From Cylindrospermopsis curvispora GIHE-G1 (GTDB lineage: Bacteria > Cyanobacteriota > Cyanobacteriia > Cyanobacteriales > Nostocaceae), in the NCBI RefSeq assembly GCF_014489415.1, contig NZ_CP060823.1, forward strand, positions 62,001 through 126,000: a stretch of DNA of 64,000 nucleotides. Reading direction: 5' to 3'. The translations under genes and the position numbers were made by a program. Positions 36,767 through 45,966 of this stretch are shown here, one piece after another (position 1 is the stretch's first letter; the number at the start of each line of letters is the position of its first letter). A model generated the notes under the pieces. That model saw only the letters and a list, made by a program, of their open reading frames with translations. It had not been told where the DNA came from and made no database searches.

Positions 36767-37663
36767 ATGCTGGAAAGGAATCAGGAACAAAATTTGAGAG
36801 ATAGAGTGTTTCAGATCTGCGAAAGCCTAGCTAAAAATAATAAAAAAATAAATCGTGAAGTCGTTCGCGAAAAGCTAGGTGGCGGTTCTTTTAGTACAAT
36901 TTCTCCTTTGGTATCCGAATGGAAGGAATTAAAGTACAAGGGAATTCCGAATGATACTGAAATTCGGACTGATGGTACAAATACCGGAACTGTTAATCAT
37001 ACAGATAGTACGCCAGAACATAGTTTGGAAGATGGTAAAGATACTTTTGTACCTCTGATTCAAAGTACGCAGTCTGTTCCATTAATTAATGAATCTACAG
37101 ATGTACACATAATTCAAAATGGTAGTACAAACGGTATTCAAAATAGTTCTGAGTTTTGTACTCAAGATGCTTACTCTGGTTCTGTTAGTCGTACAGATGG
37201 CTCTGCCTCTTTGATTCAAGGTACAGATTTTATTCAACCATTTCACCAAAGTACAGATTCGGTAGGAATTGAAGTTAATTCCACTTTAAATCAAAGTGAA
37301 CTATCAAATCAAAATGCTTCATCTGGAGAGATTGTAAAACTTGATAATGGTGAACTAACACAGTCTCAGTCAGTAGATTCACTGTCTTCAGAGGAGATTA
37401 ACGATTATCTTCCAGAGGAAGATTTGAACTATATCACTAGAAGTGGTGCTGAAAAGGCTTTGGGTCTTCTTGCGGCTCAAGATGCTTTAGCTATGCACTT
37501 TTATAAAAATCCTAATGATTTACCATCTGATCTAAAAGAAAAATATCTGGAGTTGCGGCGAAATTTTTCTCAGCTGCGGGGGACTGTTCATGGGAAAGCC
37601 TATTCTCCGCAGAATTTGATCAAATTAGCGACGAAGCAGTTAGAAAAGTCCAAGCAAGCGTAA
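36767..37663 (+). CDS. KfrA-like plasmid DNA-binding protein
   Basis: 298 residues from the ATG at 36767 (a TTG at 36752 is less likely). Residues 8-55, with RDRVFQICESLAKNN and VREKLGGGSFSTISPLVSEW, match the KfrA N-terminal DNA-binding domain of plasmid proteins. The middle is a long Ser/Thr/Asn/Gln-rich stretch with repeated short units containing STD or NGST, which is unlike the coiled coil of true KfrA. The last 70 residues form a helical domain. It is the first gene of a T-rich same-strand block and may regulate it. Confidence 0.75.
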   Translation: MLERNQEQNLRDRVFQICESLAKNNKKINREVVREKLGGGSFSTISPLVSEWKELKYKGIPNDTEIRTDGTNTGTVNHTDSTPEHSLEDGKDTFVPLIQSTQSVPLINESTDVHIIQNGSTNGIQNSSEFCTQDAYSGSVSRTDGSASLIQGTDFIQPFHQSTDSVGIEVNSTLNQSELSNQNASSGEIVKLDNGELTQSQSVDSLSSEEINDYLPEEDLNYITRSGAEKALGLLAAQDALAMHFYKNPNDLPSDLKEKYLELRRNFSQLRGTVHGKAYSPQNLIKLATKQLEKSKQA

Positions 37664-37866
37664 AAAAATCTAGGGTAAACTCTTTCTCTAAAAAATTAAC
37701 CCGGTTTTTCAAGTCTATAAAAAAGTGGTTTTTTTCTTCTAAAAAACAAACTCCTGTACATAATAAGTCGGAGTATTCGGTAGTTTATGATTCTTTTGAT
37801 GATTATCAGATAGAACAAGAATCTCTCGTAGAACAAGATCCGTTTGTCTATAATACTTCTCAAGAA

Positions 37867-38880
37867 ATGGATGGAACTGATTTCAAGGAGCAGTCTTCTC
37901 AAAGATATTACTTTGATATCAATTCTACATCTCAAGAAGAGCAAAAGTATGGAGACTTAGAAGATAATCAGCATCCAGATGATAAACAAGATGGACTTGA
38001 GGAAGATGAACCAAAAGATCCAGTTACGATTTTATATCAAAATTTAAGTTCTCTTCCTGGCAGTCCTTACATTTATCGCATGGAGGAATTCAAACGAATT
38101 GTAGCTTCTATTCAATCTGCAAGTTCACTTTTGGTAGTAGGCGATCAAGGTAGTGGGAAAACGTTTTTGGCGGAGCAGGTTTACAAGGCTTTCTTGATTG
38201 CCGGTTTTTCTGTCGCTTATGTTGAACCTTGTACAACAAAGCAACTCCTTTTAAAAATCTGTAGTTCTTTTAATATTCCTACTCAGGATTTTGAAGGTAA
38301 AAAGTTGACTGTTGAACAGTTAAAGCAAGAAATTGAGATTGTTTTAAAAGGGGGTGGTAAAATTATGATATTTGATGATGCTCAGTGTATCGAAACAAAA
38401 ATTAGGTTTTGGTTGAAGAAGATTGTTCAATTATGTCCTACCAGTCCTATTTTATTGTTTGCTACTTCACCTCGAAGAGGCGATCTTTTCATTAGTGTTC
38501 CTAGGATTTATTTGGAGCCACTTCCGGATAAAATAATTCGCCAAATTATGCGGAGTACTGCTCAAGACCGTTCTATAAATTTGGAAAATGTGGATTTGGC
38601 ATCTTTGCAGCAACGTGTTGCAGGTAATCCTATGTTGGCAGTTCGAGCAGTTCAGGAAGAATATATTGGCCTTGATTTTGAGGAGGGGGATCACCAAAAA
38701 TATGGCGATGGCAGTTTCTTAATATTTGTTGGTGTTGTTACTTTTATTGCAGTTAGATTTTTTGCTATTGGACTTGATAACAGATTGCTTTACGCTTTCA
38801 GTGGTCTGTTAGCTGTTCTTTTTTGGGGTCTTTATAGGTCTTTGCGATTATTGCCGGGGGAGGGGGCTAAAATTCAATAA
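37867..38880 (+). CDS. ExeA/TniB-like AAA ATPase with C-terminal membrane segments
   Basis: 337 residues from the ATG at 37867. Walker A is VVGDQGSGKTFLAE and Walker B KIMIFDDAQCI, followed by LLFATSPRRG (sensor), the pattern of ExeA-type AAA proteins. Two membrane segments close the protein (FLIFVGVVTFIAVRFFAIG and LLYAFSGLLAVLFWGLY). The same frame is open for about 200 bp upstream, overlapping the end of the KfrA gene, and reads like coding sequence rich in Lys and then Asp/Glu, but holds no ATG, GTG or TTG. The true start is thus uncertain. The stop overlaps the next ATG by 1 bp. Confidence 0.82.
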   Translation: MDGTDFKEQSSQRYYFDINSTSQEEQKYGDLEDNQHPDDKQDGLEEDEPKDPVTILYQNLSSLPGSPYIYRMEEFKRIVASIQSASSLLVVGDQGSGKTFLAEQVYKAFLIAGFSVAYVEPCTTKQLLLKICSSFNIPTQDFEGKKLTVEQLKQEIEIVLKGGGKIMIFDDAQCIETKIRFWLKKIVQLCPTSPILLFATSPRRGDLFISVPRIYLEPLPDKIIRQIMRSTAQDRSINLENVDLASLQQRVAGNPMLAVRAVQEEYIGLDFEEGDHQKYGDGSFLIFVGVVTFIAVRFFAIGLDNRLLYAFSGLLAVLFWGLYRSLRLLPGEGAKIQ

Positions 38881-39926
38881 TGTTGGCAGTTTCTCATGTT
38901 CTCGTTAGTGGATTAGCTACTAGTATTGTCCTTAATACTTCTGATCCTATTGTAATTGCAGTTGGTGGAATAGCAGGTTTATTTCCTGATATAGATACAC
39001 CAAAATCTATTGTGGGAAGGTTGTTTCCCTTTATTTCAAATTTTTTAACTGCAAAAATGCGTCACAGAAGTTGTACGCACTCTTTACTTGCTTCTTTTTT
39101 GCTTGCTTTAATTGTTTACCCCATATCCTACTTTTTTAATTTCGGTTATCAAATTCCTTCTGCTATTGTCTGTGGTTATATTTTTGGTTGGTTGGCAGAT
39201 ATGTTTACTAAAAATGGTGTCGAAGTTTTTTGGCCCTCAAAAACACGTTATGTCTGTCCTGCCAATCGGAAATTTCGATTGACAACTGGTTCTAATGCAG
39301 AGTATGTCATTCTTTTTCTTTTGATATTGATAGCTTATGGAGTTTTTTATATTAATTATCAAGGAGGATTTTTTCAGCAATTCAACCAAATAATAAGTTC
39401 TCCATCTGGAGTTGTGAGATTGTATATGCAACATTCTAAACAAAATAAAATCCTTCTCAATATAGAAGGAACTGATACTACCTCAAGAAATTTGATTAAT
39501 AAGGAGTTTACTCTAATACAACCTATTAAGAACGATGATTTAATAGTTCTTGATGAGGCTGAAAATAAGCTTTACCTGGCTTCTGAGAGGTTATTTGGCA
39601 ATATTGTTATAAATCGTATAACTGCTAGGGTTGGACCTCCTGTAAAGACTCAGATTAAGGATTTTTATTTAGAAGATGAGTCTATTAATGATGTTTCTCT
39701 CAATTTAAATACAGATTCAACTGTTAAGTCTTTCTTGTCTGGAGATTTTAGTGTTGATGAATTTGATATTTCAAATCTTGGACGCGATAGTAGTTACTTT
39801 AATCCTATTGAAGCTACTACTACTAGAATTAAATTAACTGCTGCACCGTTTAATCTAGTTATTAATCAGATAGGTGATGAGTTTCTTACTGGATCTCTTA
39901 AGATTTTTTCTATTTCTGATAAATAG
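38880..39926 (+). CDS. YdjM/DUF457-type membrane metal-dependent hydrolase-like protein
   Basis: 348 residues. The N-terminal half matches the YdjM (DUF457) family: GLFPDIDTPKS, HRSCTHS and DMFTKNGVEVFWP supply the His/Asp residues, and hydrophobic helices lie between them. The C-terminal half (about 170-348) follows a membrane segment and is a soluble beta-rich domain without a known match. Start and previous stop overlap (TAATG). In E. coli YdjM is a LexA-regulated inner-membrane protein; the function in this block is unknown. Confidence 0.82.
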   Translation: MLAVSHVLVSGLATSIVLNTSDPIVIAVGGIAGLFPDIDTPKSIVGRLFPFISNFLTAKMRHRSCTHSLLASFLLALIVYPISYFFNFGYQIPSAIVCGYIFGWLADMFTKNGVEVFWPSKTRYVCPANRKFRLTTGSNAEYVILFLLILIAYGVFYINYQGGFFQQFNQIISSPSGVVRLYMQHSKQNKILLNIEGTDTTSRNLINKEFTLIQPIKNDDLIVLDEAENKLYLASERLFGNIVINRITARVGPPVKTQIKDFYLEDESINDVSLNLNTDSTVKSFLSGDFSVDEFDISNLGRDSSYFNPIEATTTRIKLTAAPFNLVINQIGDEFLTGSLKIFSISDK

Positions 39927-39969
39927 TGTCAGTTTTTACTAATTCTTTTTATTAACCTACATTTCAATT

Positions 39970-41055
39970 ATGCCATCAAAACCTTTACCTCCTCCAATTC
40001 TTCAACCTACTAATCAATCCTTTGATTTTAATTCATTTAATAATGCTCAAGGTATTTTATTGGGCGATAATTGTTATTGGAACCCTGCTCTTTTACCAAA
40101 TGGACATGTTGCAATTATTGGAACTTCTGGCAGTGGTAAAACTCAAACTTTAAAGGCTTTAGCTTATGAGTTACCTCGTTTGTTTCCTGATATTAAGAGG
40201 ATAATTATAGATTATCATGGAGATCAGGAGCTTCCTGATGAAAAGTGTTTTTCTTTAAGTATGAATTCTCCTCATGGCGTTAATCCTTTGATTATTGATC
40301 AGGATGTTAAGGGTGGCGGTCCTGCTTTACAAGCAATAGCTGTGGCTGCTAGTCTTAGGAAATCTTTATTAATGGGAGCAAATCAGGAGGGTTTAATTAT
40401 TGATATTCTTTCTAAATTGTATAAGTCTAAGGGTATAATTCAGGAAGATAATAAAACTTGGACTAAAGAACCTCCTACTTTTAATGAGATGCGTAAGGAG
40501 ATTGAGTTAAGAATTCAAAGTGGTTGTAAAGATTCTCAGAAGTTGGCACTTAAACTTGCAGCTACTTTTGAATATGGTATCTTTACTAAACCTCAGAAGA
40601 TTGACAATGTTCCTCTTATTAGGCTTGATTTATCTGCTTTAGGTAAGGTTGTAGGATTAAGTGCAATTGCTACTGAAGCGATTATTAAGCAGATTATGGA
40701 TGCTCATAGAATTATGGGTGAATCTAAAATACCACGCACTTACTTATTTATTGATGAGTGTAAGGAGGTTCGTAATAGTAGAACTTTAAATATTATTCTG
40801 GAGGATGGTCGTAAGTATGGGTTGAGTTGTGTTGTTGCTTCTCAAAGAGACGCTGAAATTAGTAAGGAAATAGTTGCTAATACTGCTACTAAGATTGTTT
40901 TAAGTGTGGATCAGACTGAGGTTAAAAATGTTGCTAGACGTTTTAGATTCTCTGAATCTGTTGTTGCTGCTTTAAAACCACTGGAAGCATTAGTCAGAAT
41001 GGGTAATCAGGGAATAAAGACTAACATAATACCTTATTATAAGAGATCATTATGA
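39970..41055 (+). CDS. HerA/VirD4-like DNA-pump ATPase
   Basis: 361 residues. Walker A is IIGTSGSGKTQTLKAL, followed by IIIDYHGDQELP; Walker B is TYLFIDECKEV, with a sensor in CVVASQRDAEI. The order fits HerA/DUF87-type hexameric ATPases that move DNA. No membrane segment. With the membrane genes on both sides it could power a DNA or protein transfer apparatus. It overlaps the next gene by 4 bp (41052-41055). Confidence 0.88.
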   Translation: MPSKPLPPPILQPTNQSFDFNSFNNAQGILLGDNCYWNPALLPNGHVAIIGTSGSGKTQTLKALAYELPRLFPDIKRIIIDYHGDQELPDEKCFSLSMNSPHGVNPLIIDQDVKGGGPALQAIAVAASLRKSLLMGANQEGLIIDILSKLYKSKGIIQEDNKTWTKEPPTFNEMRKEIELRIQSGCKDSQKLALKLAATFEYGIFTKPQKIDNVPLIRLDLSALGKVVGLSAIATEAIIKQIMDAHRIMGESKIPRTYLFIDECKEVRNSRTLNIILEDGRKYGLSCVVASQRDAEISKEIVANTATKIVLSVDQTEVKNVARRFRFSESVVAALKPLEALVRMGNQGIKTNIIPYYKRSL

Positions 41056-42065
41056 AGAATATGTTCACTTTTTTACTTTTAACTGTTTTTCTTTTCTCCT
41101 TTAATTCTAGACAGGTTGATGATAAGTCTTCTATAGCTGTTGCTCAAGAAGCAAATAAGGTTAAGTTACAAAATCAGGACTCAGATTCAAATAAGAGAAC
41201 TTTAAGGATTAATATAGCTGTTACTAATCCTAATCATCTTACTGTACGTGAGGGTACAGTTATAAAAACAGGAGATATTCTTGTTCAAGATTTGGAGGAG
41301 CGTAGGCGATTAGAGTTGCAGAAGCAGTCTATTAATTTGGAAATTAATAATTTAAGTTCAAGGCTTATTCAACCTCCTATTTCTCCTAACTTGGATAGTT
41401 TAGGCTTCGTTGAGGAGCAGGAAATTTTTGAGCAGGCTAAGTTGAAACTCCGTCATGCTAGATTAAAATTATCTAACAGTTCTAAGGTTTTGTCTTCAGA
41501 AGATCCTCATAAAAAAGCTGATTTACAACAGTCTGAAGCTAATTTAGAAATCCTGGCAGAGAAAATTAAGGAGCAACAGTCTTTAATTCTTTCTATGGAG
41601 TCTTCTAAAATGCCTCCTGAAGTTTTGACTCATGAGAAAAAGAAGTTAGAAAAGATTATTGGTCAGCATTCTTTGCAGAATGCTGAAGTTCAGTTTAAAA
41701 AATCACAGTTGCAGGCTTCTTCTTTGCTTCAGTCTGAAAAGTTGGAACACTTGAGAATGAATGTTGAATTAGCAGAGTCTGATTTGCGTTTGGCTCAGTC
41801 TCGTCTTTTGTCTGCTCAGAAAAATAAACAATCTCAACTTTTAGAAAAGTTTGAACGTTCTAAGCTTGATTATAATCAGAGTCTTAGAGATAGGGATTAT
41901 AAAGTTTCTCAGTTGAAATTGTCTTTGTCGGGAATTGATCAAAAGTTGGCTCAAACTGTAAAAATTAGGAGTCCTAGGAGTGGTGTTATTCAAAGAATTC
42001 AACCTTGGAAGGTTAAAAATAATCAAAATCGTACTGTTGTTTATCTTGCCTATTACGTCAAATAG
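41052..42065 (+). CDS. HlyD-like membrane fusion (periplasmic adaptor) protein
   Basis: 337 residues. A signal peptide or anchor (FTFLLLTVFLFSF) is followed by a lipoyl/barrel-sandwich half, HLTVREGTVIKTGDILV, a long coiled coil (about 80-290) rich in Gln, Glu, Ser and Leu, and the returning half RSPRSGVIQRIQPW. That is the HlyD/adaptor order. The usual C-terminal beta domain is missing or very short (the protein ends about 25 residues after the second half). The next gene overlaps by 86 bp. Confidence 0.8.
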   Translation: MKNMFTFLLLTVFLFSFNSRQVDDKSSIAVAQEANKVKLQNQDSDSNKRTLRINIAVTNPNHLTVREGTVIKTGDILVQDLEERRRLELQKQSINLEINNLSSRLIQPPISPNLDSLGFVEEQEIFEQAKLKLRHARLKLSNSSKVLSSEDPHKKADLQQSEANLEILAEKIKEQQSLILSMESSKMPPEVLTHEKKKLEKIIGQHSLQNAEVQFKKSQLQASSLLQSEKLEHLRMNVELAESDLRLAQSRLLSAQKNKQSQLLEKFERSKLDYNQSLRDRDYKVSQLKLSLSGIDQKLAQTVKIRSPRSGVIQRIQPWKVKNNQNRTVVYLAYYVK

Positions 42066-42999
42066 TGTTTTTATTGATTTTGCTTTAGCTAATCTTGTTT
42101 CACAGTCTAATTCTCCATCTCCTTCTGGTCAGGATTTACAACTTGATAATGATGGATCAGAAGAACAGTCCAAAGATACTGATTCTGAACGTGATGATAA
42201 TTTCAATCTTAATACGAATCAAAATCCTTTTTCAAAGCCTGATCTTGATAAGTTGATTACTAGTGAGTTTAATGCTGATATGTGGCGTATTATGCGTGGT
42301 GGTCTACCTTGTCTTGAAACTTCGTCTAATTGTTTAGACCAGTTGCAATCTCGTTCTGTTGCTGGTTCTCCGTTGCTCAGGGAATTGGATGCTAGAATTC
42401 AGGAGGCTAACGATAAGATAGATGATGCGAAGAAACGTAATGCTAAAACTGTTACTTTATCTATTCTGACTCCTGGTTTACAGTATCTTTTGGGTGTTCC
42501 ACCTCAACCTGGTCAACCTCAACAAAGAGGGTTTATAGATAATTTGCTTGGTATAGTTAGGGGTGATATTGGTTTAATTAATGGTTTAATCAGTGCTATA
42601 GGTGTTCCTTTCTTTAAAGCTTCTCAAGGTGCTAATGAGGAAGCTAATAGAAATGCAATTGCTATATCTGATTTACAAATAAAAACTGCTGAGTTACAGA
42701 GAGCTAGAGCGCAACTTGCTGATACTACTAGGGAAAAGGTTGCTATTTCTTTGGTTAAATTTGATGAGGCCAGGACTGACTTTCAGATTGCTCAGGTAAT
42801 AGCTTCTAGGTCTGTGGATCAGTTTAAGATTTTTGAGAAGCAGTATTTGACTGGTGATTCTAATACTGAGACTTATCTTGGTAAGCTTAATCAGCTTGAT
42901 AGGACTAAGGCTCAGACTTATTCTGCTTGGGGAAAGGTTAGGAGATCTTTGTTTGAGCTGAAGCTTTTGGTTCTTGGTGTTAAAGATGCAGAAGTTTAA
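41980..42999 (+). CDS. Exported coiled-coil protein, unknown
   Basis: 339 residues from a GTG start overlapping the HlyD-like gene; GTG 41983 is also possible. IIKIVLLFILPITSNSVF followed by FALAN is a signal peptide. A Ser/Asp/Asn-rich linker leads to a domain from about 75, then a glycine/proline-rich hydrophobic segment (PGLQYLLGVPPQPGQPQ) and a coiled coil with Ala/Gln/Lys content to the end. It may be the partner of the HlyD-like adaptor, but no TolC similarity was recognised. Confidence 0.7.
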   Translation: MVLFKEFNLGRLKIIKIVLLFILPITSNSVFIDFALANLVSQSNSPSPSGQDLQLDNDGSEEQSKDTDSERDDNFNLNTNQNPFSKPDLDKLITSEFNADMWRIMRGGLPCLETSSNCLDQLQSRSVAGSPLLRELDARIQEANDKIDDAKKRNAKTVTLSILTPGLQYLLGVPPQPGQPQQRGFIDNLLGIVRGDIGLINGLISAIGVPFFKASQGANEEANRNAIAISDLQIKTAELQRARAQLADTTREKVAISLVKFDEARTDFQIAQVIASRSVDQFKIFEKQYLTGDSNTETYLGKLNQLDRTKAQTYSAWGKVRRSLFELKLLVLGVKDAEV

Positions 43000-43012
43000 T
43001 CCTTTATTATCA

Positions 43013-43046
43013 ATCCCCCTTGAGATTCTAATTTCTCATGGGGGAT
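43013..43046. terminator. Rho-independent terminator between convergent genes
   Basis: ATCCCCCTTGAGA pairs with TCTCATGGGGGAT (12 of 13 positions pair) around an 8-nt loop. It follows the rightward operon by 14 bp and faces the leftward gene at 43102. Confidence 0.75.
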
Positions 43047-43101
43047 GAAAAAAAACCTGGTAAGTTAAATAACTTTTAGTTTAGCTATATAGCTATAACT
43101 T

Positions 43102-43707
43102 TTATGGTGTTAACCATTCTTGTGGAACAAATGCTTGATCGTTTATGCATTTAGGTGCTTTTCCTGCGTCTGGTAGTGCTGCGTATGTTCTGCTTGTTCC
43201 ATTATAATTAAATGTTGTTGGAGCAGACCTTAATATTCCGAATCCACAGGCGTTTATTAGAACTGATCTTGGCACGTCTCTAGCTATTAGTAGAGTCACT
43301 GCACTTCCCGCAGTTCTACCCCCTAACACTAATCCACCACTTGGTGTCTTGAAATTTGTTGGAACTGGATCTGCAAAATTTCCTCCTACGCATGCTGGAG
43401 TTGCGTGTGTGGGTAAATTGCTAATATCTGTATTTGTCCCATTTACACTTATAGATGTGGGTGGGATTGCTCCTAGTGCATTTGCTGATATTCTGATTTC
43501 TCCACAAGAACCTACGATTCTGCTTATTGGCCTATCGTTTTTTAGTCCAACTGAAATAACTGAATTTGCTGTTCCACTAAAGATAGTGACGAATACTCCT
43601 CTCTCTGTTCCTCTATATACTGTGTTCCCGTTATAGGGAATTGCTAGGGCAGGGCTTAAACTCACTGTTGACAATACACCAACTAAAGGTATTAAGAGCT
43701 TTTTCAT
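43102..43707 (-). CDS. Secreted protein, unknown
   Basis: 201 residues from the ATG at 43707; the TTG start 15 bp upstream is less likely. MKKLLIPLVGVLSTVSLSPALA is a standard signal peptide. The mature part is rich in Gly, Ser, Thr and Asn with four Cys (in VGSCGE, TPACVGG, NACGF, PKCIND), suggesting two disulfides and a small extracellular beta fold. No family recognised. It is the only leftward gene in the T-rich block and shares its terminator with the rightward operon. Confidence 0.7.
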   Translation of the reverse strand: MKKLLIPLVGVLSTVSLSPALAIPYNGNTVYRGTERGVFVTIFSGTANSVISVGLKNDRPISRIVGSCGEIRISANALGAIPPTSISVNGTNTDISNLPTHATPACVGGNFADPVPTNFKTPSGGLVLGGRTAGSAVTLLIARDVPRSVLINACGFGILRSAPTTFNYNGTSRTYAALPDAGKAPKCINDQAFVPQEWLTP

Positions 43708-43722
43708 CTTATTTTCCAACAA

Positions 43723-44031
43723 TTAGTAATTTCTACTTTTATCCTAGATTATTTTTTCCGTACATGCAATATTTGTACTGTAAATTTTTATATATTTTTT
43801 CTGTACTTTTTGTACTTACTCTGTTTGCTTTTGATACTTTATTCGTTATTTAGCTTTCTTATTTCTTATTTTTTCTTTTTAAATCCGTTTATTTTTGCTT
43901 TTTTGTTAAGAATTTTAATAATCTTCTTTTTTGTCTTTACTTTATTATTTCTATTAGATATACTAAAGGAAAATATATAGCTATTAGTTTTTGTATACTT
44001 TTTTCCTTACTTAAAAAAGCGGGGGTGCTTT
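43723..44031 (+). other. T-rich intergenic region upstream of the ASCH gene
   Basis: Very T-rich, without a convincing frame. It holds the promoters of both divergent neighbours. A strong purine ribosome-binding site, GCGGGGGTG, is found at 44019-44027. Confidence 0.4.
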
Positions 44032-45150
44032 GTGGTTTCTAGTTTTCAGCATAATTTTTCAGAAGGTTCTTTTTCTCAGCCTACTTTGTTTGATTTAGAT
44101 TCTTATATATCTGATTACGATTCAAAGTATATTGTTGGTGATATTGAGCGTATTCTTTACGATCCTGCTTGGGATGATGACGATTATCCTGTTTTATCTT
44201 CTTCAAAGGAACATCAGTCTTCTGATTTTCTTCCTATTCATGATGCTCTTTTAAATAATATTTCTATTAAGGTTGTGACTGTTCAAGCTCCTTTTGCTTT
44301 ATGTCTTGGGTCTTCTAAGCAGTATGTCGTTAAATCTCGTAGCACTAATTACAGGGGTAAGGTTGCTGTTCATTGTGCTGTTAAGCTTCCTTCCAAGAAT
44401 ATTCTGAATCAGTTTTCTTTTTCTTCTTCAGATTTTCCTCTTGGTAAAATAATTGGTTTTGCTGAGCTTACAGATTGTTCTCTTATAGATAATTTTTTCC
44501 TTTCTCAACAATCTCAGCTTGAGTTACAAGGTCATCAATGGGTGTTAGGTAAGTTTGCTTGGAAGCTTGAGAATTTTACTCCTATTTCTCAAATGATTTC
44601 TGTGTCTAGTAAGGGTTCTATTTGGGATTTGGACTCTGATTTAGGTTCTCAAATATCTTCTTCCACTTTTTCTTTCAAACCTGGTGATTTTGTTCTTAAT
44701 GGTAGACTTGGTCAGGTCATTGATTCTTCCCCTTCTGGTTCTACACGTGTTCAATATTCTGATTGTGTTAAGTCTTATGATGATCTTAGTTCTTTACTTT
44801 TTCTCCCTACTGATTTAGTTCTTTATTTTTCTGGTTTATCTTCTTCTTGTCAAAAATCTTCTTTTTCTTCTTATACTCCTACTGGTTCTTTAGTTCAGTA
44901 TGTTGAAAATAAGAAGTTAAAAAGTGGACTTGTTGCTACTTATCCTAAAGTCTTTTCTGATAGAGATGTTAATAATGTTAGTCATTGGCGTTGGGGTTAT
45001 TATTATGAAGTTAAAGTTGATACCAAGTGGAAAAATCGAACCCTTTCTGTTCCTTCTTATTTGGTCGATGATGTTAAAATGATGATTAATATGGATTTGT
45101 CTGTTTCTTCTATTGTTGACTTTATTCTTAAAAATCGTAGGTCTAGGTAG
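44032..45150 (+). CDS. ASCH/PUA-like domain protein
   Basis: 372 residues from a GTG 4 bp after a G-rich ribosome-binding site. Residues 80-185 follow the ASCH pattern: ISIKVVTVQAPFALCLGSS, KSRSTNYRGKVAVHCA and GKIIGFAELTDCSL. ASCH domains are RNA-binding PUA relatives. Two further beta-rich parts follow (PGDFVLNGRLGQVID and GSLVQYVENKKLKSG), the latter before a tail with basic end NRRSR. Serine-rich with strong preference for T-ending codons, like the block to its left. A role in RNA or tRNA binding is an inference from the domain. Confidence 0.6.
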   Translation: MVSSFQHNFSEGSFSQPTLFDLDSYISDYDSKYIVGDIERILYDPAWDDDDYPVLSSSKEHQSSDFLPIHDALLNNISIKVVTVQAPFALCLGSSKQYVVKSRSTNYRGKVAVHCAVKLPSKNILNQFSFSSSDFPLGKIIGFAELTDCSLIDNFFLSQQSQLELQGHQWVLGKFAWKLENFTPISQMISVSSKGSIWDLDSDLGSQISSSTFSFKPGDFVLNGRLGQVIDSSPSGSTRVQYSDCVKSYDDLSSLLFLPTDLVLYFSGLSSSCQKSSFSSYTPTGSLVQYVENKKLKSGLVATYPKVFSDRDVNNVSHWRWGYYYEVKVDTKWKNRTLSVPSYLVDDVKMMINMDLSVSSIVDFILKNRRSR

Positions 45151-45376
45151 TTGGATGTTTATTTTTTATCTATTTCTGCTTTTGTTTTCTCAAACTAGTT
45201 TTGAATAGTTACTTGTTTTTTCTTTACTTTAATTTTTTCTTTTTTCTCTTGACTTCTTATTCCTTTCTGTACCATTATTTAATTATTGTACTTAATAGTA
45301 AAAATATTATTCTAATAGCTATATTATACGCGTTTAATATTGCTAGTAGATATGTAGTCAAGTGGAGTTTACTAAA

Positions 45377-45766
45377 ATGGCAATTCATGAGATTTTTAAA
45401 AGATCAATGGATATGTACGGAGTCCGAGGTAAGGATCTAGCCGTAACCGCAGGTGTTTCAGCCCAACATGTGACTGACTTTCGCCAGGGGCGAAAATGGG
45501 TTAGCGAGGGTACACTGGAAGCTCTCTTGCGGGGAATGGAACGGTTATCCCCCGGATCGATTAAATATTTTTGCGATTCTCTTGTTAGTCAAAAACTGAT
45601 AGAAGTAGATTATAGAAGACAAAATACAAATTTAGACAATAAGAAAATGATGCTTGCTAATTTAGTTAAGTCAGCTAATATTGACGAGCTAGAAAGTCTG
45701 TCAGTTGCTATTAACAAAAGATGGAAAGAGCTTATAAAGAATCAAGAAAATGAGGAAGATGCTTAA
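45377..45766 (+). CDS. XRE-type helix-turn-helix regulator
   Basis: 129 residues from the ATG at 45377, preferred over the GTG at 45362 because GTGGAG lies 9 bp before it. The HTH is in VRGKDLAVTAGVSAQHVTDF, followed by RQGRKWVSEGTLEALLRGM, typical XRE helices 2-4. The C-terminal 55 residues are helical. It precedes the large helicase-nuclease gene by 200 bp on the same strand and is likely its regulator. Confidence 0.85.
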   Translation: MAIHEIFKRSMDMYGVRGKDLAVTAGVSAQHVTDFRQGRKWVSEGTLEALLRGMERLSPGSIKYFCDSLVSQKLIEVDYRRQNTNLDNKKMMLANLVKSANIDELESLSVAINKRWKELIKNQENEEDA

Positions 45767-45966
45767 TTATATATAATTTAAATGCAGTGTATTTTGTTGG
45801 CAAAAATTAGGATCTGCTCTAAATCTATAACCATACTTTAAAAAATGCAGGTACATAGAAACTTCTAGTAGATATACTTTAGTTGATGTTAACGTATTTG
45901 ACTATAAGTATATCTGTCAACAAAATCAACAATATAAAAAATATTTTGCTGAGTGGGAGAATTAAA

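Noticed and set aside
36767-43000. T-rich block as a prophage
   Set aside because: No capsid, terminase, tail, lysis or integrase gene was recognised.
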